A DNA stretch of 64,000 nt from the NCBI GenBank assembly GCA_947503335.1, contig CANNCY010000002.1, positions 543,739 to 607,738 on the forward strand, written 5' to 3'. Source of the DNA: an uncultured Pseudomonadales bacterium (GTDB taxonomy: Bacteria > Pseudomonadota > Gammaproteobacteria > Pseudomonadales > CANNCY01). The first letter of the stretch is position 1, and the number at the start of each line of letters is the position of its first letter. Shown here in pieces: positions 8,635 to 18,092 of this stretch. Made by a program: the position numbers and the translations under genes. The notes under the pieces were generated by a model that saw only the letters and a list, made by a program, of their open reading frames with translations, did no database searches and was not told the DNA's origin.

Positions 8635-10023
8635 CTACCCTCTAACCACACGCGAGCGATACTGCCGCCCTTTAATTTTATCGCTTTGTAGTTTGTTCAT
8701 CGCAACTTTAACAGCATCGCGTTTAATCGCCACAAAGGTCGAAAAATCGAATCGATCAATTTTACCCACATCGCTGCCCTGAACTCCACCCTGAGCAGTT
8801 AACGCACCCAAGATATCACCTGGGCGTAGCTTTACCTTTTTACCACCATCAATTTGCAGCGTATGCATGCTTGGGCGCTTTGGGTCTGTCGCCAAAACCG
8901 AATCATCAGGTAACTCTAGCCGATGATTTTCAATTGCTTCATCGCCCACTCGCAATGCCAACTTAGGGTATTCTCGTTCGGTAAACAAACTGATCGCCAC
9001 GCCGTCTTTACCCGCTCGCCCAGTACGACCAATTCGATGTGTGTGTACCTCTGCTTCGCGACTTAACTGATAGTTAATTACTAGCTCTAGATCAGCGACA
9101 TCAATACCCCGCGCTGCCACATCGGTGGCCACCATGACGGTAGCACTGCCGTTGGCAAAGCGCACTAGGGTTACGTCTCGGGCTGCTTGCTCTAGATCGC
9201 CATGAAGCGCCAAGCTAACCCAGCCCGCTTGCTTTAAGTAATTGGCGACCTGTGTCGTTTCACGCTTGGTGTTGCAAAATACAATGGCTTGCTCTGGGCG
9301 ATATAGATGCAATAGCTTTAATACCGCCTCGTCGCGCTCACTGCTGTGCGCCAGCTCGACAAATTGCTCTTTGATGGTGCTTGGCGAAAGTACATCTTGT
9401 GCTTCTACAAACTGTGGCTTTAAACACACACGCTGGGCTAACGCCTTAATCGAGTCAGGATAGGTAGCGCTGAATAGCAGTGTTTGACGCTTAGCTGGCA
9501 TATAGCTAACGATCTTATCTAGATCGTCTTGAAAGCCCATGTCTAGCATTCTATCAGCTTCGTCTAAAACCAGTTGTGTAGCTCGGTCAATTGCTAGGTG
9601 ACCTTTACGAAGCAAATCATTAATGCGCCCTGGCGTGCCCACAATAATGTGGGCACCATGTTTAAGTGAGCCAATCTGCGGCCCAATAGGCATGCCTCCG
9701 CAAAGGGTTAATACCTTTACGTTATGAGTAGTACGCGCCAGTTGGCGGATAGACTTAGAAACCTGATCAGCTAGCTCACGTGTGGGGCACAATACAAGTG
9801 ACTGTACATACCACTGTTTTACGCGCAGTTGCTGCACAATGCCCAAACCAAAGGCAGCGGTCTTGCCTGAGCCAGTCTTAGCTTTAGCTATTAGATCTTT
9901 GCCGTCTAGTATCAGAGGCACACTCAACGCTTGAATGGGCGTCATTTGCTCGTAGCCAAGCGATGCCAGATTTTCGACAATCGGCTTAGAAAGGGATAGT
10001 TGGCTAAAATTGTTTGTCGACAC
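8635..10023 (-). CDS. dbpA: ATP-dependent RNA helicase DbpA
   Basis: DbpA is a DEAD-box helicase that remodels 23S rRNA helix 92 during assembly of the large ribosomal subunit. It has 462 aa, like the E. coli protein. The Q motif is YEQMTPIQ (24-31), Walker A AKTGSGKT (48-55), DEAD 154-157, SAT 185-187, and the C-terminal helicase motif HRIGRTGR is near 331-338. The last 75 residues (KLRPGDILGALT and the following FVAIKRDAVKVAMNKL) match the RRM-like domain that binds rRNA and separates DbpA from RhlE or SrmB. It appears to be transcribed alone. Confidence 0.93.
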   Translation of the reverse strand: MSTNNFSQLSLSKPIVENLASLGYEQMTPIQALSVPLILDGKDLIAKAKTGSGKTAAFGLGIVQQLRVKQWYVQSLVLCPTRELADQVSKSIRQLARTTHNVKVLTLCGGMPIGPQIGSLKHGAHIIVGTPGRINDLLRKGHLAIDRATQLVLDEADRMLDMGFQDDLDKIVSYMPAKRQTLLFSATYPDSIKALAQRVCLKPQFVEAQDVLSPSTIKEQFVELAHSSERDEAVLKLLHLYRPEQAIVFCNTKRETTQVANYLKQAGWVSLALHGDLEQAARDVTLVRFANGSATVMVATDVAARGIDVADLELVINYQLSREAEVHTHRIGRTGRAGKDGVAISLFTEREYPKLALRVGDEAIENHRLELPDDSVLATDPKRPSMHTLQIDGGKKVKLRPGDILGALTAQGGVQGSDVGKIDRFDFSTFVAIKRDAVKVAMNKLQSDKIKGRQYRSRVVRG

Positions 10024-10145
10024 CTGACACCTCGCATGTTTTATGCAGTTTACCCTATATACCGAACTGCCTGAGGTAACTAATTTGCATCAGTAGCGGT
10101 TTAAGTTTACTTTGCGCTAATACTTATAATCACTGCTTATAACTT

Positions 10146-12353
10146 ATGCTTACTCGCTCGCCCTTCAAACACCGCATATTGCCCGTGATCGCTGCCGCGA
10201 TACTGATTGCAGTCGCCGCCTTTGCTAGTAAATCCTCGATGCAAGAATTGCACAGTTTACGTGCCCTAGAGCGTGTACCTGTAAGCCCTGTAGCAGGGGT
10301 ATTACCCGGCCCGACGCAACTTCATGGATACGCCGAAGCCATCAATCGAGACCGCCTAACAACACCCAACACGAAAACCAAGGTGCTTGCCTATAAGTGG
10401 ACCAAAGAGCGCCAATACACAGATAGCGAAGGTAAAAAACGGTGGCGTATCGAAAAGAGTGAATACAAATTTATCGACTTTAAACTATTCGACGGCCAAC
10501 ACAGCATATTAGTCAAAACAAGTGGAGCCGCCAAAAACACACTGTCTTTGCATCAACGCTGGCAAGATCGACAGGGCGATTTGCGGTACACCGAATATTG
10601 GCTACAACACAATGAACCTATTCAATTATATGGCCATATCAACAGTGCCAACGAAGTTGAGCTGCAGCACCGCGCAATAGAACCACTCCTCACGATGGGT
10701 ACCACCAACAGTGCACGTCAGTCAAAAGCAGGTTTTATGCTATTTAAGTTTTGGGGCGCTTGGCTGGCGATAGCATTAGCCATCACCTCGGTACTATACG
10801 CCTTGAATCAGCATCGCATATTGGTCTTTCTTGGAGTAATCACTGCCTCTGGTGTTATCTATCTAAGCAGTCTTAGCCTAACCATGATGAAAAGCGAGTT
10901 AAGCGCTGCTCATCAATTAACGATGTCGCAATACGGTAGTCTTATGGCCGACGCTGACGCACAGGGCATCGATATAAAGCGTGACATTCCTGAAGAAGGT
11001 ACACCACTCGCTGCCAAATACGCCACATTAGAACAGCGCTTTATTCAGTACGAAAACGTGGCGCAGCGGTTCCCGCTTTCATTATTGTCTGGCCTATGGG
11101 GTATCAAATCATTACCGCCGCTTGCTCGGTCAGGTACCGAGTATGACATGTCTTTCTCTGATTCGGCGCTTACCTTTGGCTTTATTCCATATATCGCTTT
11201 AGGATCTGGAGTATTAGGTGTCGTGCTGCTGTTGTTAGGTATCAGCCTCGTCAAAGAAAAGCGGCAAATTGAGGCCATCGAAACCTCTCCTGCCGGTGGC
11301 GCCGTATACGGTCAGGGCGAGTTTAGTGGGCACCTACATATCTTGGGTGACGATCGCCACGCAACCGTTAAAGGCCCTCTGTCGCATATTGACTGCCTGT
11401 GGTTTGACTATAAAGAGTACGTCAAAGTTAAAACTAAGAATGGGCATTCGTGGAAACAAGTAGACCATCAAACTGACTGCCGCCCTATGCTGATCAAAGA
11501 TGACAGTGGCGAAATCGCGCTTGAGTTAGATGATGCAAAGATCATCACTAAAACGAAACATAAAAGAATTTCAGGTGATCGAAAATATGTCGAACAAAAC
11601 CTAGTCGCAGGCGACGAGGTGTATGTATTAGGTAGCGCTGAAGTTGTCGATCATCGAGATCATCAATTGACGATTGTTAAGGGTAAAGACCAACCAATGA
11701 TCGTGAGTGATTTTGGCGAGTTTGACGTAATCATGATGCAGGCCGGCAAAGGCATTTTGTCGCTAATGATTGGCGCCATGCTTATCTTAGGCGGGCTGTT
11801 ACTGGGCTTCGCGATTACCGGCAGCTTAACCCCCTTTGACCTTTTAAAAACTGCATTGATGTGCCCTGTTCTTTTGCTAGGTGTGATGGTAACACTACAC
11901 TATAACGATCTTGTATTTTTGCGCGAGCGCACCAAGCGTGCTTGGGCTAACATTCAAGTATCACTCAAAAAACGCGCCGACTTGCTACCCAATTTGCAAT
12001 CTGTTTTATCTGAAACACTAAAGCATGAACGCAGCACATTGAATGCCATTACAGCAATGCGAACACAGCTAACCAAGCTTAAATCTGTCAACGATATTAA
12101 AAGGTTCAACGCCTTCGAAAATAAAGTGAATAAACTCATTGAGGCGAAAATTGAGGCTTACCCAGATTTAAAATCTGATGCCAACGTTACACAACTGATG
12201 CATCAGCTACGCCAGCTAGAAGATGAGATTGAATACATGCGCGCCGGCTACGTAGATGCCGCAGCGCTATACAACACGCGCCTACAAACGGTGCCTGATA
12301 TCTGGATAGCGAGAATGGGTAAGTTCGAGAGGGCGAGTATGCAGCCCTCCTGA
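10146..12353 (+). CDS. membrane protein fusing GIDE-like domains to a C-terminal LemA domain
   Basis: This protein has 735 aa. Hydrophobic segments lie near 13-28, 198-220, 224-246, 346-366 and two between 545 and 600. The region 385-510 (YGQGEFSGHLHIL through GDEVYVLGSAEVV) looks like the GIDE domain known from mitochondrial E3 ligase MUL1 and bacterial homologues. The segment 50-130 (LHGYAEAINRDRL, VLAYKWTKERQY) may be a second, weaker copy. Residues 590-735 are LemA-like (RTKRAWANIQVSLKKRADLLPNL) with long coiled helices. There is no RING domain. GIDE and LemA proteins are usually encoded by neighbouring genes. Function is unknown; an envelope role is inferred. Confidence 0.7.
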   Translation: MLTRSPFKHRILPVIAAAILIAVAAFASKSSMQELHSLRALERVPVSPVAGVLPGPTQLHGYAEAINRDRLTTPNTKTKVLAYKWTKERQYTDSEGKKRWRIEKSEYKFIDFKLFDGQHSILVKTSGAAKNTLSLHQRWQDRQGDLRYTEYWLQHNEPIQLYGHINSANEVELQHRAIEPLLTMGTTNSARQSKAGFMLFKFWGAWLAIALAITSVLYALNQHRILVFLGVITASGVIYLSSLSLTMMKSELSAAHQLTMSQYGSLMADADAQGIDIKRDIPEEGTPLAAKYATLEQRFIQYENVAQRFPLSLLSGLWGIKSLPPLARSGTEYDMSFSDSALTFGFIPYIALGSGVLGVVLLLLGISLVKEKRQIEAIETSPAGGAVYGQGEFSGHLHILGDDRHATVKGPLSHIDCLWFDYKEYVKVKTKNGHSWKQVDHQTDCRPMLIKDDSGEIALELDDAKIITKTKHKRISGDRKYVEQNLVAGDEVYVLGSAEVVDHRDHQLTIVKGKDQPMIVSDFGEFDVIMMQAGKGILSLMIGAMLILGGLLLGFAITGSLTPFDLLKTALMCPVLLLGVMVTLHYNDLVFLRERTKRAWANIQVSLKKRADLLPNLQSVLSETLKHERSTLNAITAMRTQLTKLKSVNDIKRFNAFENKVNKLIEAKIEAYPDLKSDANVTQLMHQLRQLEDEIEYMRAGYVDAAALYNTRLQTVPDIWIARMGKFERASMQPS

Positions 12354-12362
12354 AAGGGCTGC
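12341..12362. terminator. hairpin between convergent genes
   Basis: GCAGCCCT (12341-12348) pairs with AGGGCTGC (12355-12362) across a six-base loop, overlapping the stop of the GIDE-LemA gene and lying just before the stop of the convergent serine hydrolase. There is no T-run on either side, so classical intrinsic termination is not supported. It may protect 3' ends. Confidence 0.35.
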
Positions 12363-12371
12363 ACGCGTTGA

Positions 12372-13658
12372 TTAATAAAGGCTGTTTAGCACTTCGCGTA
12401 AGCGGGAATGTACGCTTAGCTCGCTATTGTCTGCATCTTTTGAATAACCTAAATACACAGCAACTAAATCTTTTTCAGCATTGATGATCAACCCCTGGCC
12501 GGCCCAGCCACCCTTAAAGATATCGCCATTTTTATAGATCACGTCCCACTGGTAGGCAGTGTGGCTGATATTATCGGGCACGTGGCCATTCCACCCCCGT
12601 GCTCGCTCAACCAATTCTCGGCGGCCATTTTGAATACGTTTAAGATAGCGCTCGCTGATAACAGGCTCGTCAACAAGCTGACTAGCAGAGGGCGTAAACA
12701 GCATACCAAATCGCGCCATATCTCGCGCCTTAGCCAACAACCCACCTGTGCTCAGTGCCACACCGTTTCGCGCTGCGTAAATAGACGCATCACCTTCGGC
12801 ACCCATTTTCATCCATATCTCAGAACTTACCGCATCCTGAAATGGCATATTCATTACTCGCTCTACGATCCAGCTAAGTACAAAGGTGTTTGCGCCACTG
12901 TAATCAAAACCTACCCCTTGGTCAGCCCAGGTGCCCGGCCGCATATTCGCCAATGCCTCGTAAGGTGTATCGTACGACTTATCACTTCGCACGGCGTCGC
13001 CTAATGATGCTTCAAATTCGTAATAGCATGTACCCCTTACGTAGTTAGCGTCAGGACAGTCAACACCCGATGCCATATCTAAGACGTTTTCTACCGTGAC
13101 ACCTTTAAAGTCACTCGTTGCCAACTCTGGCACATAAAATTCGACAGGCTTAGTCACATCAACCAAACCACGGTCTTCTAGAATGGCGATAAGGGTAGAT
13201 GAAAACACCTTGGTTACACTCCACCATATCGGCTTTTCATACTCGCGCATGCGAGGGTAGTCTTCAAAGACAATCTTACCCTTATGCACTACAACCACAC
13301 CCATCGATGTAGATAGATCTGAGCGTATAAACTCTCCAAACGGCATTGTCTTATCATCACCGATCGCAACGGGGTGCGCGCCGATATCTTTGTTTATCGC
13401 ATACTCTAAAGTCTTTACCTGCCCATCACGGTAAACGTTTACTGTAGGCACAATTTGGTGAAGATTTTTGTTGTTCCAGAGCATATCGTCGCCGGTTGGG
13501 GTCCACCAGACTTCTTCATCAGGGTGAGGCAAACGCTTGTGTTGCTCTAGATTTTTTTCTACTGTGGCCGCGGGCTTAAACGGTGCAACATTTTCGTTGG
13601 CAAAGCCAGATACGGCCGTCATTAATAGCGCAGCGGTCGCGATTGTTCGTTTATTCAC
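12372..13658 (-). CDS. serine hydrolase, class C beta-lactamase-like
   Basis: This is a 428-aa secreted hydrolase with a signal peptide (1-20, ending SGFA). The nucleophile is the serine of SVTK (SxxK) in the segment PIWWSVTKVFSSTL. YSGAN stands where the YxN motif is expected, and the C-terminal WAGQG may replace the KTG box. The family includes esterases, D-amino acid peptidases and penicillin-binding-like proteins, and the sequence does not tell which. A second, distantly similar hydrolase is at 46245-47465. It is preceded by a 128-base AT-rich divergent region shared with the XdhC-like gene. Confidence 0.82.
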   Translation of the reverse strand: MNKRTIATAALLMTAVSGFANENVAPFKPAATVEKNLEQHKRLPHPDEEVWWTPTGDDMLWNNKNLHQIVPTVNVYRDGQVKTLEYAINKDIGAHPVAIGDDKTMPFGEFIRSDLSTSMGVVVVHKGKIVFEDYPRMREYEKPIWWSVTKVFSSTLIAILEDRGLVDVTKPVEFYVPELATSDFKGVTVENVLDMASGVDCPDANYVRGTCYYEFEASLGDAVRSDKSYDTPYEALANMRPGTWADQGVGFDYSGANTFVLSWIVERVMNMPFQDAVSSEIWMKMGAEGDASIYAARNGVALSTGGLLAKARDMARFGMLFTPSASQLVDEPVISERYLKRIQNGRRELVERARGWNGHVPDNISHTAYQWDVIYKNGDIFKGGWAGQGLIINAEKDLVAVYLGYSKDADNSELSVHSRLREVLNSLY

Positions 13659-13786
13659 TTATTTATCTCTCTTATCAATGTCTAGCTCTTGATACCGCCA
13701 ACCAACCTAAAATAGAATTTCTATAACCGCAACATCTATTAATTCATTCGGTGACAAATTTATTTCACCTTATCGGCGAGCCAACA

Positions 13787-14710
13787 ATGAATGATGCCCA
13801 CAATTTATTCGCCCGTTACTTAAAGGCCACAGGCTCATCTGTAACGCAGACCGGCGCCCCATGGGTTATCGCAACACTTATTGCTCGCGAAGGCTCTAGC
13901 TATCGCAAAGAAGGGGCAATGATGTTTGTTTCACCCATTGGCGAGCGTATAGGTGTTTTAAGTGGTGGTTGTTTAGAAGACGACATCATCCACCAGGCAT
14001 ACCGCGTATCAGCAACCGGTAAGCCTAAGGTTGTTCATTACGACTCATTAGATGACGACAGTTTTTCAGGTGCTAACAACACTGGCTGCCTAGGTCGAAT
14101 TCAGATTCTCTTAAACCCTGTTACTGTTGATATTCATGACCAGATTGTTACGGCGTATGACGCGCTAGAATCGGGCAAAACGACAACGTTTGAGCAGGCG
14201 ATACCCAATGTTGACCCAGGCCTTAATAGAGCGAGTTGGGCACTAACGCCTAGGCATCGCTTTTTAGTGATCGGTGCAGGTCATGATGCAGTACCTATTT
14301 GCACCATCGCCAAGCAAATGGGTTGGCATGTTACGTTGTGGGATGACCGACCTAAATGGCAGCAGCATGCGTTGAAAAATATTGTCGATCATTATGTTAC
14401 AACCGCACGAGGTCAACTTAACGAATTGCCATCGATGAGCTACGACGGCGTGCTATTGAAAACCCACAACCTATCAGCTGACGCTATTTGGCTAAAGCAC
14501 TTAGAGGCCTATCAACAATCGTTTAAATACATTGCATTGCTAGGGCCACAGTATCGTCGCCAAATGGTCATAGACGAAGCCAAACTAATTAGCAACGAAT
14601 GGGCATTACAACGCGTGCATGCGCCCGCAGGCATCGATATTGGGGGCGACTCGCCCGAGGCAATAGCGCTGTCGGTATTGTCTCAGGCGCATCAATCATT
14701 TCACCGCTAA
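13787..14710 (+). CDS. XdhC/CoxI family molybdenum cofactor maturation protein
   Basis: Proteins of this family bind molybdenum cofactor and help insert the sulfurated form into xanthine dehydrogenase-type enzymes. The N-terminal XdhC domain contains IAREGSSYRKEGAMM and GVLSGGCLEDD (about 30-70). A Rossmann domain starts at FLVIGAGHDAVPI (about 165) and runs to IGGDSPEAIALSVLSQ. I prefer the ATG at 13787 (307 aa) to the GTG at 13751; both have weak ribosome sites. It runs tail to tail into the molybdenum hydroxylase large subunit with a four-base overlap, which is its likely client. Confidence 0.86.
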   Translation: MNDAHNLFARYLKATGSSVTQTGAPWVIATLIAREGSSYRKEGAMMFVSPIGERIGVLSGGCLEDDIIHQAYRVSATGKPKVVHYDSLDDDSFSGANNTGCLGRIQILLNPVTVDIHDQIVTAYDALESGKTTTFEQAIPNVDPGLNRASWALTPRHRFLVIGAGHDAVPICTIAKQMGWHVTLWDDRPKWQQHALKNIVDHYVTTARGQLNELPSMSYDGVLLKTHNLSADAIWLKHLEAYQQSFKYIALLGPQYRRQMVIDEAKLISNEWALQRVHAPAGIDIGGDSPEAIALSVLSQAHQSFHR

Positions 14711-17007
14711 ACGATTCGATACCCTTCTTTTGACATCGGCAATGTTCTAATACGATGCCCCGTAGCAGCGTAAATAGCGTTGGTAACCGCCGGTGCTAGT
14801 GGCGGCAGGGCAGGTTCGCCCAACCCTGATGGCGGATACTTACTAGTAACCCAATGGGTCTCAATAATGGGTTGTGCCGGCATTCTAAGTAGTGGATAAG
14901 TATTAAAGTTACCCTGCTGAACCGCGCCATTCTCGAAAGTAATCTCTTGCCCGGCCAATGTGCTTAAGCCGTCTGTAACAGAGCCTTCTACTTGGTTTTC
15001 ACCACCGGCTTTGTTCAACAACATGCCCACATCGGCTGCTACTACAACCCTATCTACGCTCACTTCATTGCGGTCGCTAACAGTCACCTCAGCAACCTCA
15101 GCAAAGTACCCTAGGTGACTAAAGTAAAAAGATAGCCCTTGCCCTTTGCCTTTTGGCATCGGCTTACCCCAATTAGCTTTTTCTGCAGCCAGTTTGGTTA
15201 CGGCAATTGCACGCTCTGTATTAAAGTGTCGCGCTTTCTTTTTACCGAGCCATCTGGGTTCGCCAAACTGCTCGAGTAAAAATTCTAAATGATCGCGCCC
15301 CGCTGCTGCAGACATCTCGTGAATAAAGCTTTGGTACACCCATGCCATTGTGCAAGAACCCGGTGCACGCCACCATCCCGCCGGTATCTTTAAAGGCAAT
15401 CGATGTGCTTCGAAGCTTAGGTTAGCAATTTCGGGGCATTGCAAATCACCCGAACTAGCGTTGCCACCTCGTACAGGTTTAGCAGCATCTTTATCTGCTT
15501 CATAGAACGTAATAGTGCTGTCGCGAAGCGCGGTGAGCTTGCCTTCTTTATCAACACCGCCTGTAAGATTATGAAAACCACCGACGCGATAAAAGTCGTG
15601 AGCCGTATCGGCTTCTCGTGTCCACATTAACTTGATGGGTGCACTTACTTTATGGGCAATAGCCGCAGCTTCAACGACGTAATCGTTCATCAAGCGGCGA
15701 CCAAAGCCACCACCGATACGCAGCTGCGTAACTTGGATATCAGATTCTTCAATGCCTAATGTGCCAGCTACAAGCGGTGCAATTGATTGAGGTGTTTGAG
15801 AAGGAGCCAAAATTTGCATCTTGCCATTGTTATACCAAGCTGTGCAGTTTTGTGGCTCCATTGGCGCATGAGCAACAAAGGGGTACGTATAGAATGCCTC
15901 AACAACCTTATCGGCTGCCTCTATGGCACCCTTCACATCCCCCTTACTCGACACTACTTCGCCTTGCGTCTTAGTTAGCGCCTTAGCTTTTGTGACTAAA
16001 TCAGACCATGATTCTGACGCGGCGTTATCGTAATTCCATTCAACCTTAAGCGCGTCGGCAGCCTTAAACGCTTCGTAGGTAGATTTCGCGATAATGGCAA
16101 CACCAGGCCTTAAACCTGTTTGCTCGTCACCACCTTCAATAATGAACGCATCAACAACGCCATCAAGTTGTTTAACACTGTCTAAATTAGCTGATTTAAC
16201 GCTACCGCCAAAACTGGGGCACTTTGTAAAAGTTGCGTATAGCATGCCCGGCAACTTTTGATCGACACCATATAAGGGCTCGCCCGTTACAATCTTCGGA
16301 TTATCAACGCCTGTAACAAAGCTACCCAGTAGACGATAGTCTTCGCGCTTTTTAAGCTTAATATTTTTAGCATCAGGTACAGGTAAACCAGCTGCTGCGC
16401 TGGCTAGCTGGCCATAGGTTAAGATGGCGCCGCTATTAGTGTTAATAACCTGTCCATTCTCGGCACGACAACTGTCTTTGCTAACTGCCCATGTCGCTGC
16501 CGCTGCCGATAGCAGCATGTCTTTTGCAACCGCGCCGGCCTCTCGAAGAGGCTTCCAGTTCATTGGCGTAGACATTGATCCACCGGCAAACTGTGCACCG
16601 TAGCGCTCTTTGTCAATATCAGACTGAACAACTGACACCTGGCTCCAGGCGACATCTAATTCTTCTGCAATAATCATTGGCAAGGTTGTTTTAACACCCT
16701 GCCCTATTTCGGGGTTTTTAGCCGCAATAACAATAGTGCCATCGGGCTTGATCTGAATATAACCGTTCGGTGCAAAGGGCTTGTCGGGTTCAGCTGTTTC
16801 TGCACTCGCTAATCGCGGTTGTCCTACAACAACACTTAGTACTAAACCACCACCGGCGATACCAGTTAGCTTTAGAAACTGCCTTCTGCTCAATGGCCCT
16901 TTTTTAGCTTCGTCAAACATAGCTGGCGCGCTATTGATTTTGTCAACAACATGGGCAGGCATATCAACGTCGGGGATTAGGGTGCGCCCTTCTTCATAAT
17001 GACTCAT
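14707..17007 (-). CDS. molybdopterin-binding aldehyde/isoquinoline oxidoreductase large subunit, Tat-exported
   Basis: This is the catalytic molybdenum subunit of a xanthine-oxidase family hydroxylase, 766 aa. SRRQFLK (40-46) followed by a hydrophobic stretch is a twin-arginine signal after an unusually long n-region, so the folded enzyme is exported. [29 protein letters not shown] and GWWRAPGS are molybdopterin-binding segments, and the C-terminal [14 protein letters not shown] carries the conserved glutamate. The arrangement resembles IorB-like enzymes, which hydroxylate aldehydes or N-heterocycles. The substrate is not determined. Its start overlaps the stop of the iron-sulfur subunit by four bases. 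Confidence 0.88.
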   Translation of the reverse strand: MSHYEEGRTLIPDVDMPAHVVDKINSAPAMFDEAKKGPLSRRQFLKLTGIAGGGLVLSVVVGQPRLASAETAEPDKPFAPNGYIQIKPDGTIVIAAKNPEIGQGVKTTLPMIIAEELDVAWSQVSVVQSDIDKERYGAQFAGGSMSTPMNWKPLREAGAVAKDMLLSAAAATWAVSKDSCRAENGQVINTNSGAILTYGQLASAAAGLPVPDAKNIKLKKREDYRLLGSFVTGVDNPKIVTGEPLYGVDQKLPGMLYATFTKCPSFGGSVKSANLDSVKQLDGVVDAFIIEGGDEQTGLRPGVAIIAKSTYEAFKAADALKVEWNYDNAASESWSDLVTKAKALTKTQGEVVSSKGDVKGAIEAADKVVEAFYTYPFVAHAPMEPQNCTAWYNNGKMQILAPSQTPQSIAPLVAGTLGIEESDIQVTQLRIGGGFGRRLMNDYVVEAAAIAHKVSAPIKLMWTREADTAHDFYRVGGFHNLTGGVDKEGKLTALRDSTITFYEADKDAAKPVRGGNASSGDLQCPEIANLSFEAHRLPLKIPAGWWRAPGSCTMAWVYQSFIHEMSAAAGRDHLEFLLEQFGEPRWLGKKKARHFNTERAIAVTKLAAEKANWGKPMPKGKGQGLSFYFSHLGYFAEVAEVTVSDRNEVSVDRVVVAADVGMLLNKAGGENQVEGSVTDGLSTLAGQEITFENGAVQQGNFNTYPLLRMPAQPIIETHWVTSKYPPSGLGEPALPPLAPAVTNAIYAATGHRIRTLPMSKEGYRIV

Positions 17008-17486
17008 GACGATGCCTCCGCCTTAGCAGCTGTATGAATCGCCTTTTTTATTCGCTTGTAAGTTCCGCAACGGCATATATTACCCGCCATCGCCGATTCG
17101 ATTTCATCATCGTTTGGATTCGGGTTTTGTTGTAGCAACGCGGCCGCTGACATAAGCTGACCTGCCTGACAATAACCGCATTGCGGTACATCGTGTTCTA
17201 CCCACGCTTGCTGCAAAGGGTGAAACTGTACAACACCATTGCTATCTTGTTTTGCCAAACCTTCAATCGTTGTTATCGACTGCCCATTGGCAGCTGATAT
17301 AGGAAGGCTGCAAGACCTAATGGCCGACCCGTTAAGGTGAACAGTACATGCCCCACACAAACCTTTACCGCAGCCAAACTTGGTACCCACCATATCTAGA
17401 TGATCTCGTAACACCCACAACAGAGGAGTAGAGGGGTCAATGTCATCAAGCTTACGATCTTTACCGTTTACCCTTAACGTAATCAT
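17004..17486 (-). CDS. [2Fe-2S] subunit of the molybdenum hydroxylase
   Basis: This is the electron-transfer partner of the downstream large subunit, 160 aa, normal for CoxS/IorA proteins. Cys39, Cys44, Cys47 and Cys59 ([13 protein letters not shown] and SCS) form the plant-ferredoxin-type cluster. Cys103, Cys106, Cys138 and Cys140 (CGYCQAG and NICRCGTY) form the second cluster in the helical domain. There is no signal peptide, as expected if it is carried out by the Tat substrate. No separate FAD subunit is encoded nearby. The electron acceptor may be a cytochrome, and the cytochrome-like lipoprotein at 18093-19205 is one candidate. Confidence 0.92.
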   Translation of the reverse strand: MITLRVNGKDRKLDDIDPSTPLLWVLRDHLDMVGTKFGCGKGLCGACTVHLNGSAIRSCSLPISAANGQSITTIEGLAKQDSNGVVQFHPLQQAWVEHDVPQCGYCQAGQLMSAAALLQQNPNPNDDEIESAMAGNICRCGTYKRIKKAIHTAAKAEASS

Positions 17487-17495
17487 CGCCTTTCC

Positions 17496-17993
17496 TTAGT
17501 TTCGTTTAGCGGGCACCCACGCCCATAGCATCTGTACTTTAATTGGCTCTTTTGCCTCGGCGTCAAATACATTACAGGTAACTAATACTTCACCTTTTTC
17601 TTGTGTCTGTATTTGTTCTATTTGCTCATCAGACAGCGACGCCTCAGCACGCATATCGCCCACTGCACGCTTTAGGTAATCGACATGCATAGATTTGATT
17701 ACGGGAATACTTGATGCGGGCGCATTTAGCCCGACCAGCACACCTGTCGCGCTTTCAGCAATTAACCCCATTGCCACAGCGTGTACACCACCAATATGAT
17801 TTTGGATACGTGTTCGATTTTTGATGTAACAGACAGACTTATTGGGTGAGAGCTCAGTAAATTTAAGCTTGCTTGTTCTGAAGTACTTAACAGCATTGCC
17901 AAATACAAAGCTCATAGCAGGCAATCGCATACCCTGGGGTAACGCCTGAACTTTGTCGTATACCTTACGGATCATGCTTGGTTTATAGCTCAT
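17496..17993 (-). CDS. DUF4442 hotdog-fold protein, possible thioesterase
   Basis: This protein has 165 aa. NHIGGVHAVAMGLIAE (about 67-82) and the beta-strand pattern resemble DUF4442/YiiD-type hotdog proteins, related to acyl-CoA thioesterases. Activity cannot be shown from sequence. It lies ten bases upstream of the molybdenum hydroxylase small subunit on the same strand and probably starts that operon. Its ribosome site GAGGT lies in one arm of a long dyad at 17998-18032, which could limit its translation. Confidence 0.75.
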   Translation of the reverse strand: MSYKPSMIRKVYDKVQALPQGMRLPAMSFVFGNAVKYFRTSKLKFTELSPNKSVCYIKNRTRIQNHIGGVHAVAMGLIAESATGVLVGLNAPASSIPVIKSMHVDYLKRAVGDMRAEASLSDEQIEQIQTQEKGEVLVTCNVFDAEAKEPIKVQMLWAWVPAKRN

Positions 17994-17997
17994 ATAT

Positions 17998-18032
17998 ACC
18001 TCGTACTATTCTTAAGCTCGAGAATACGAGGT
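17998..18032 (-). promoter_or_regulatory. long dyad covering the ribosome site of the DUF4442 gene
   Basis: ACCTCGTA (17998-18005) is complementary to TACGAGGT (18025-18032), and inside it ATTCT (18008-18012) pairs with AGAAT (18021-18025). On the minus strand the arm nearest the gene carries ACGAGGT, the probable Shine-Dalgarno, a few bases before the ATG at 17993. It can act either as an operator dyad or as an mRNA hairpin that hides the ribosome site. Confidence 0.45.
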
Positions 18033-18058
18033 TTTACACAGCCATTCAATCGTGCTTA

Positions 18059-18085
18059 TAGGGCGTAAGTCTAACTAACGCCCTA
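18059..18085 (-). terminator. hairpin downstream of the cytochrome-like lipoprotein gene
   Basis: TAGGGCGT (18059-18066) pairs with ACGCCCTA (18078-18085) over an 11-base loop, just after the stop at 18093 on the minus strand. No T-run follows, so it is only a weak intrinsic terminator candidate. Confidence 0.35.
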
Positions 18086-18092
18086 AAGTAGC

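Noticed and set aside
7965..8691. Overlapping frames on the plus strand opposite the CPBP/periplasmic protein genes
   Set aside because: They run antisense to better supported genes with signal peptide and ribosome sites, and have no recognisable domain.
12341..12362. Strong intrinsic terminator for the convergent genes at 12.35 kb
   Set aside because: A good stem exists but no T-run follows on either strand, so only a weak hairpin is reported.
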